Of a DNA stretch of 64,000 bases, positions 57,559 through 64,000 are shown piece after piece. Positions within the stretch are counted from its first letter, which is position 1. Each line of letters begins with the position of its first letter. A program made the position numbers and the translations under genes. The notes under the pieces are model-generated. The model had not been told where the DNA came from. It saw only the letters and a program-made list of their open reading frames with translations, and did not search any database. This stretch comes from Chamaecrista fasciculata. Lineage: Eukaryota > Streptophyta > Magnoliopsida > Fabales > Fabaceae. Location of the stretch: positions 22,848 through 86,847 of the forward strand of contig QANZ01043327.1 of NCBI GenBank assembly GCA_003254925.1, given 5' to 3'.

Positions 57559-60500
57559 CCTTTCCAATCAGCTGGAACATTCAATTTAGTGACCTGTGCT
57601 CCCCATTGGACAGAGGTTGTCAGCACAACTCTGTAGAGGTACAATCAAACCCAAGTGAATGGCCAAGGAATAACAGATAAATAGATAAGATATCCAAATT
57701 CATTTCAATGGATGGGTAGAAATTTAGAGTGATGAAATGAGAATGTTGCGATGAATGTGTGGTCATATTAGAAAAGATAAGCTGAAAAATGAGAACATCA
57801 AAGAGAAAGTTGAGGTAACACCTATCATAGAAAAGTTAATTAGTTGAAATACATCTTATGTAGTTTAGACATGTGCAAAGAAAGCCTCTAGAGCCTCAGT
57901 ATGTATAGTTGATCTTATGGGTGATAGCTTAATAATCCGAGACAAGGAAGTCCAAAGAAATTTATTTGAGGAACTATTTGGAATGATTCATCTATTAATA
58001 ACCTAATTATGAAAATGTGAAAAAATAGAAGATGTTGGCATTAATTGATTCATATAGGCTACAGCTTATCCCACCAAGTGGGAAAAGACTTTGATTGTTG
58101 TTAATGATGATGAGAGATAATGATCAAATACTACTACCCTCACCTTATATGACAATATAAGCACTTTTTCTTTTGTGGTAAATATGGATTGGGGTATATG
58201 CGTTTCTTGATGGGAAATTTCATAACATTATTGGTTTCACATATTTTAGGATCTTACTCCTGGAGTTCTCATCAAACCCATGCAAGGTCTAATACTTCCT
58301 TCTCTTACAAATAGAGTTAACCTCTTGATGTTAATACCCAGACATTAGGAGTTAGGACCTCTTTCAACAAGTATTTACCTTTAGTACATAAGACAAAGTC
58401 TCACAGTACATTTTGTCAAAATAGGTAGAGCCCAAAGTTTGACATTTTTCTGTAGAGAAGGTTGAAAAGGAAAACAACAGGAAACAAGTAATTTAGAGCG
58501 CTAAGCAATAAAGATGATGGAGCATATTCATATTATTGGCCACACACTCAATTTGCTATAAAAGTAGAAGTCATATAAGAAGATGGACACTATTTGAAAT
58601 GTATAAATCAAGGAACCATAGATTTTGAATAGAAATAAATTATCGGGATGCTTGCTTTCATAATTTTCTTTGAAGCCATGTTTCTAACTCTTTCCATTTT
58701 AGTTTTGCAAGAAAAAGACTATTAATTTTAGGAAATTTTGGAGAGAATAAAAAAAAAAAAGTAGAAGCATTTTCTTTCGTGATTCATTCTTTTCATTTTT
58801 ATTGAAAAAATGATTAAAAACATATTTGGTTAAATTTTATAAAAAAAAAAAATTTTGAAAATATATTCTAAAATAAGTCGAAATAGTTCTTCATTTCCAC
58901 AACATAATTACTTGCATAGTTGTTTTTTATTTTACAAAAGAAAATCCTTTAGAAACATTGATATGATCATAAAACAATAATAAAGCAATTCATTAAAAAA
59001 ATAATAAAATAAAATTTATAATCATTTGAGTCAAATTAATTATAAAGTAAAGATGAATAAAATGTTAACTTCATATAACAAACATATTTTTTAAACGAAT
59101 GAAAAATTGAAAATAAAGATATTTTTTAAGAAAATGAAATATAAAATGTTTTTTCAAACCAATTATATCATAATTATGCAAACATGATTCACTATAGGTT
59201 AAAACTAGGGATGGCAATGGGGGAGGGTACCCGGTGATTTTTTCACTATCCGTATCTGTATTTATTCATCCTATCAAATATTTGTTCCCTATCCGTATCC
59301 GATATCGATATATTAATATTGGTATCTGTATTCTATCCGATATCTGGTATTCGATAAGTATCTGAAATATTTGAAAATATTATGAATATAGGATAGGATA
59401 TCATATTCTATAAATTGGATATATTAGGTAGCCAATATCTAGCTAGTATCCAAAAATTAAAATAAGTAAATGAAATTATTATTGATTTATAATTTAAATT
59501 TCTTTTTTAAAATAAAAAAAATTAAATCTAAAATAATTAAAAAAATGATTATATAAAAAATATAAATATAATTAATTAAATTTAAGTAATTATATATAAA
59601 ATATTAAATTAAATATAAAATATAAAAACTAAATAAATAATAGGACACCAGATATCGAGTACCCTAACTAACAGTTCATTCCAGACAGATATAGGATATT
59701 TGAGGGCAATATCCATATCCGAAAAATACTTGATTTTCACTGCTTGTACCCTATTCGATATTTGGTATCCTATGACATTGCATATTTTTTTCGGACAGAT
59801 ATGGACGAGTCCTAATGATCCTAAAAAATTGTCATTCCTAATTAAAACAGGGATATGGGATGCATGAGTATTTCAAGCAAGGCTTCCTGGTCATCTTATA
59901 GCAGGTTCTCTTTTAATACAAAGAATATCGGAAGTCTAGGACATTAGGATTCGATTTTGTATCTACAATTAGCATAGGCAAAAAGAATAAAGAAAATGAA
60001 AATTTTAAAAAATATTAAACAGATACATTTTACAAATAGAAAAATTGGAAATGAAAAAAAACATAAGTTAAAAACATTTTCTCAAACCAAACACACTCCA
60101 ATGAACTTCCAAAATCTCAAGCATCAGCGCATCACTTAATTTCACAAACTAATTTAACAGATTCAATGGATCAATTTTATTAACAAAAAAAGGATAAATT
60201 TTTATTCCAATGTCAAACGAGCTTTAATTATCACTTATTAAACTTCTTTTAGTCAAGAAGGAAACAATGTCTACAGAATCACTTTGTCCACAAACAAGTA
60301 GTCCATTTTAAGCTATGATGCATACGTTCCACTGTCAGGAACAATAACTATTATAGATTGCCTCAAAATAAGTCATTTTTTGACACAAATCTCCCACTTC
60401 TTTTTGCAATTTTCTATACAACCTGGTGTTTAAAATGTTCTCCATAGATTTTTTTTTATAATTAGTACCATTATAAAAGTTGCCTAAGGCTTTTGTTTTA

Positions 60501-60764
60501 TGCTCTTGTCCGTTTACATAATTCATCATCTTCAAATGTCGCAATAATATATCTGAACCCCGAAGACTTTTCTTCAATTTATTATGATTAGTCATTCAGT
60601 TGTCAGACTAAACTAAATTAGCCAATAGTCAAGGGATAACCTACCTTTCTCTGGGGCAGAACTCGAGTGTTGCAATGTTTGTACCCAAGTGTAGCCTCTT
60701 ACTATAATGGCGTACCTCCATTTTCATTACTTCTGCTACAGATATGTCTCCATCTTTACTCCCC
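57322..60764 (-). CDS. PHF1: SEC12-like protein, PHF1/STL2P family, last three exons
   Basis: SEC12-like proteins are ER membrane WD40 proteins that act at COPII exit; PHF1 lets phosphate transporters leave the ER. Three exons join in frame on the minus strand: 60645-60764, 57560-57630 and 57322-57449. They encode the final WD40 blade (DGDISVAEVMKMEV, RLHLGTNIATLEFCPRERVV, LTTSVQWGAQVTKLNVPADW), then KEWQIY, a single membrane segment (LLLLGLFLVSALVFYIF) and a short lumenal tail ending at a TGA (57,322-57,324). This tail-anchored layout is typical of the family. The first exon here starts in phase 2, so upstream exons exist, but none is seen to 64,000, where Copia fossils lie. The PHF1 choice over STL2P rests partly on the nearby LTA3 gene. 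A 3-kb intron (57,631-60,644) holds a LINE remnant and a hAT MITE. Confidence 0.8.
57502..57555. repeat. (AG)27 microsatellite in a PHF1-like intron
   Basis: 54 bases of perfect AG, read as CT on the gene strand. It fills half of the 110-base last intron (57,450-57,559) and begins four bases after the donor GT. Confidence 0.97.
57731..58112 (+). mobile_element. LINE remnant, reverse transcriptase tail and 3' end
   Basis: The plus strand reads fragments of the conserved C-terminus of plant LINE reverse transcriptase: CGHIRKDKLKNENIKEKVEV, TPIIEK, and after an interrupted stretch the VDLMGDS and IHLLIT remnants of the usual sequence. It ends with the family's 3' signature ATCCCACCAAGTGGGAAAAG and a GTTGTTAATGATGATG tail. 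It is heavily decayed, with several stops and frame changes, and lies antisense in the PHF1-like intron. Confidence 0.75.
58113..59197. other. AT-rich intron sequence
   Basis: No exon, repeat end or RNA gene can be supported here. Confidence 0.5.
59206..59840. mobile_element. hAT-type MITE in the PHF1-like intron
   Basis: 635 bp, ends TAGGGATGGCAAT / TTGTCATTCCTA with TATCCG-rich arms, the family of 22,558-24,285. The flanks GTTAAAAC and ATTAAAAC (59,198-59,205 and 59,841-59,848) match at 7 of 8 positions, so insertion is older. Confidence 0.85.
59849..60644. other. AT-rich remainder of the PHF1-like intron
   Basis: A minus-strand open frame (60,335-60,595) is Lys/Asn-rich and has no recognisable domain. 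I judge it chance. Confidence 0.4.
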
Positions 60765-61459
60765 CTAAAATAACACAAATCTAATGATCTTTTAGAAAAA
60801 TGATGAAACTCAAATGATACACATTCAAGTGTGTACTTTATTTGAGAACTAAAACATTGTAGTATTTTATAACTACTATATCATTAGGCTACAAATATTC
60901 TTGTCATGTGTGTCCTAGAGTTATTTCAATACAAGCTAGTTCAAATAACAATTTTATTTTTATTATTTTTATGTTTTAAAAGGATTTAGTAAAGATAAAG
61001 GCTAATAAGAAAATGATTATATCTTTCATTGATGTGAATCATGAATTTGAATATAGCGGAGTAACTAGAAATATCTCATATTACTGGAAATAATAACCGA
61101 GAGAAAATACAAATGAGTTACAATGAGATATATAAACATATATGTATATATTAACAACCAAGATTGTAGGGAGACATAATCTCTTAAGAGTGATGTCATG
61201 CAACAATATGAGCCCACAAGGTAGTGAGGGTTGTATCAATGACCTTCAGCTTTGGGAAGATATTGATGGAAGGCTTGAAGAGGAAATGCTTTTGTGAAGG
61301 AGCTAGCAATTGGACGCTATTTTTGGAGGACCAGCTTATGGGATTTTTGCCAAAGTATAGAACATAAACCGAAAGTTGGAGTTTGGTTTTTTATATTGCT
61401 TGTCCAATTTGCATTGAAATAAATTAATAGTGCTCGAGAGTTCTTATTCGTTATATGCA
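60765..61459 (-). mobile_element. Probable Copia 3' end and LTR, minus orientation
   Basis: From about 61,330 down to 61,170 the minus strand resembles the end of a Copia RNase H frame (SSFTKAFPLQAFHQYLPK). Below it, 60,990-61,170 has TATA-like and pyrimidine words of an LTR. It may be the end of the minus-strand element at 62,014-64,000. Ends not defined. Confidence 0.35.
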
Positions 61460-61885
61460 AATTATGGAATTTAGTTTATGCATAAACTAGCTAGTGAGTG
61501 GGGTCGTTCATCCATAAACTGAAAGTTTGTGAATTTCTATGGGTACAAAAACTATTAGCAGAATTGGGGCTATTGGGAATTGGGGCTATTGGGAAAAGAG
61601 AATTTGTCCTTGTTTTGCGATAATAAGACTGTCATTATTAGTATACCTCGTAATCTAGTGAAGCATGATCGAACGAAACACATTGAAATTGATAAACATT
61701 TTATGAAAATTACTAGTGGTATTATCATGAGCTAGCACTATGTGATGTCAGGAAAATAGCTTGCTGATGTTTTCACTAAAGGCCTTGCCAATAAATGTTC
61801 CATTCACTAGATTATAAGTTGGGCATGTCTGACATCTTTGTTGCAACTTGAGGAGGGCTGACTATGGTAATTGTTGATTAATTGT
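61460..61885 (+). mobile_element. Copia RNase H fossil, plus orientation
   Basis: The plus strand carries decayed RNase H wording (CDNKTVIISIPRNLVKHDRT, KHIEIDKHFMK, LADVFTKGLANK) followed by a purine tract TTGAGGAGGGCTG at about 61,847-61,860 and a possible LTR start. Orientation is opposite to its neighbour, so it is a separate insertion. Broken. Confidence 0.7.
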
Positions 61886-61929
61886 TATTTGGTTGTCCAT
61901 AGCATTTATTAGAAGTATGAACTTGTTGG

Positions 61930-62025
61930 GTGATGAGTGTTAGATGCTATGAAGCATGGACACTTCATTTTGAGGGTGTGTCGCCGTGTCGGACACGTGT
62001 CAGTGTCCGACACTCATACGACAAC
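61930..62025. repeat. Short palindromic repeat patch
   Basis: GTCGGACACGTGTC and GTGTCCGACAC (about 61,990-62,016) form an inverted repeat. GAAGCATGGACACTTC precedes it. This is a known type of dispersed plant repeat, but I cannot name a family. Confidence 0.45.
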
Positions 62026-64000
62026 TGTGGTAACATTGGGAAATTTGTGACATTTAGGGAGTGCGTTAACAACTATAGTAGCATCAGTAAGATGAGTATC
62101 ATGCAATATATCCATGAGATATTTTCGTTGACACAAAAAAGTGCCTTCAGAACTTCTGGCAATTTCTACACCAAGGAAGTATTTGGCGGAGCCTAGGTCT
62201 TTGATGGTGAAGAGGGAATGAAGATATTGCTTAACTTTTTTAATTTCGGATTCAGATGGGTCAGCTAGAAGCATGTCATCCACATATACTAACAAGGAAA
62301 CAAAGGTAGAATCAGAGCCTTTAGTAAAAAGACAAAAATCATGGGGTGACTTCACAAAGCCATATTGGATGATTTTTGAAGTAAACTCCATGTTCCATTC
62401 CCGTGAGGCTTGTTTTAAGCCATATAAGGAGCATTTGAGCTTGCAGACTTGGCCAGGAGTACCTTTGGAATATCCTGGAGGCAAAGAAAGATAAACATCT
62501 TCCTTTAAACAACCATGCAGGAATGCATTATTTATGTCAATTTGGTGAATGGGCCAACAACGACAAGTTGCTATGGCTAGGAATAATCTGACTGTGACAA
62601 TCTTGGCTATTGGGGAAAAGCTTTCATGATAGTCAAGTCCAATGACCTGATGATAGCCTTTGGCCACTAAGCGGGCCTTGAATCAATCTATCTCACCATC
62701 GGGTCTATATTTAACCCTGTAAACCCACTTAGAATCGATGGCCTTTTTCCTGCAGGTAAAGAAGTGAGTTCCCAAGTATTATTTAATTCAAGAGCTTCCA
62801 ACTCTTAAGTCATGGCCTGTACCCACCTAGGGTCCTTAACAGCTTGCTTGTAAGTGCAAGGCTCTCGAATTTTAGACACACTAGATAAAAAGGCAACATA
62901 CTCAAAAGAAAAATTAGAAATGAAAGGATTAGTGACAAAAATGGAACAAACATATATAATCATTGAGATAAGAAGGTTTCTTAGTTTGTCTAGTACTTAC
63001 TTGTGGTAAAGGTGTAGTAGCAGGAAGCTGTGATGGAGAATCATTGGTAGAAGATGGTGATGGTTGAGAACTAGAAGAAGTAGAGATGGGAGAAGAAGTA
63101 TCAATAGATGGGGGGTAATCAAAAGGGGTTTGAAGAAAAGGAAATGGTAAAACAGGTTCTGGGGAAGAAGATGGAGATTGAGTAAAAGGGAAAATGGATT
63201 CATAAAATTGAATGTTGCGAGTAACATGGATTTTATGACTAGAGAGGTCATAAGCTTTGTATGCTTTGTGCCCTAAAGCATATCCAAGAAAGAGGCATTT
63301 GTGAGATCTAGGAGAAACTTTATCCTTATGTGGTAAGGTATTGGTGACAAAGCACAAACTACCAAAGACTTTAAGTTTTGTGTAATCAGGAGGATGACCA
63401 GGTAAGAGCTCAAATGGTGTTTTCCAATTGAGTAGAGGAGTAGGCATTCTATTTATAAGATAGGTGGCTGTAAGAATCGATTCACCCCAAAATTTATGTA
63501 GTAAATTGGCTTGAAGAAGACTAGGAGCAATTTGAAGAAGGTGTTTATGTTTGCGTTCTACAACTCCATTTTGTTATGGAGTGTAGGCACATGTAGTTTG
63601 ATGAAGGATGCCATTTTGAGCAAAAAAGGATTGACAATGAGAACTAACAAATTTTGTTCCATTATCTGAGCGCACTTGTTTTACTAATTTATTAAATTGT
63701 TTTTGAATCTAAAGAATGAAGGTGATAAGTGTTTGAGGAACTTGGGATTTTTATTTCAGTAAAAAAGTCCAAGTTACTCTACTAAAATCATCGACTACAG
63801 TTAAAACCTAGTGTGCTAAAGTAATGTTTGGGGTATGATAGGGCTCCCAAAGATCGATGTGGAGCATTTCTAGACAGTCATTAGCACGAGTATTATTGAT
63901 TGGAAAAGGTAGTCTGGATTGTTTAGCTAAATGACAGGCATCACAAACAGATAAAGAGTCAGAAAACTGAGTTTTAAGAGTAGTGATATGTTTCATAATA
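62014..64000 (-). mobile_element. Copia retrotransposon fossil, minus orientation, continues past window end
   Basis: On the minus strand, from right to left: integrase zinc-binding part (CDACHLAKQSRLPFP, 63,808-63,996), the integrase C-terminal region with a Ser/Pro-rich linker (62,929-63,447), and reverse transcriptase (62,014-62,667, with YVDDMLL near 62,268-62,290). The RT wording (SLYGLKQASREWN) fits Copia, perhaps the Ale or Ivana lineage. The 5' end lies beyond 64,000. Broken in several places. Confidence 0.85.

Noticed and set aside
57371-57580. Minus-strand ORF with a long Leu-Ser run
   Set aside because: It is a reading of the (AG)27 microsatellite in another frame; the true exons of the PHF1-like gene use a different frame on both sides.
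60335-60595. 86-codon minus ORF in the PHF1-like intron
   Set aside because: Lys/Asn-rich chance frame between two supported exons, without splice continuity to either.

Overview
The window is nuclear DNA of a flowering plant, most likely a eudicot. It is AT-rich, the genes are split by long introns, and transposable elements of nearly every plant class are nested inside one another and inside introns. Three host genes can be supported, all on the minus strand.

(1) 5,223-20,585: mitochondrial pyruvate dehydrogenase E2, long form (LTA3 type). Fifteen exons are visible: presequence, two lipoyl domains, the E1/E3-binding domain and the start of the catalytic domain. The final exons are not in the window; left of the last visible exon lies a cluster of Copia fossils (1-4,379). 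(2) 26,037-30,694: a complete four-exon GINT1-type GT64 glycosyltransferase of 773 residues. (3) 57,322-60,764: the last three exons of a SEC12-like/PHF1 protein with its C-terminal membrane anchor; upstream exons must lie beyond the Copia fossils at the right end. In Arabidopsis (from memory) PHF1 and LTA3 have adjacent locus numbers, so genes 1 and 3 look like an old neighbourhood stretched by repeats.

Layout: 1-4,379 Copia fossils; 4,380-5,222 AT-rich DNA; 5,223-20,585 E2 gene, whose introns hold two tRNA-derived SINEs, a solo LTR, a Mutator-type MITE and an unrecognised ORF; 20,586-24,285 E2 promoter, a hAT element and a second hAT element with a Pack-MULE inside; 24,286-26,036 simple AT-rich DNA; 26,037-30,694 GINT1; 31,334-38,202 a second Pack-MULE containing another Mutator element and a two-LTR Copia element; 39,757-45,675 an inverted-repeat element split by an Angela/BARE-type Copia element; 46,000-57,100 Ty3/gypsy remains with a tandem-repeat leader, a solo LTR and MITEs; 57,322-60,764 PHF1-like exons with a LINE remnant and a hAT MITE in an intron; 60,800-64,000 Copia fossils.

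The three genes do not form a pathway: E2 acts in mitochondrial acetyl-CoA formation, GINT1 in Golgi sphingolipid glycosylation and PHF1/SEC12-like at ER exit. The most informative features are two Pack-MULEs carrying fragments of host genes (a DET2-type steroid 5-alpha-reductase and an NPF-type transporter), both with perfect 9-bp target duplications, and the E2 gene's two lipoyl modules, whose exon lengths (45, 74 and 70 bases) are identical. I found no CRISPR array, rRNA or free-standing tRNA gene.
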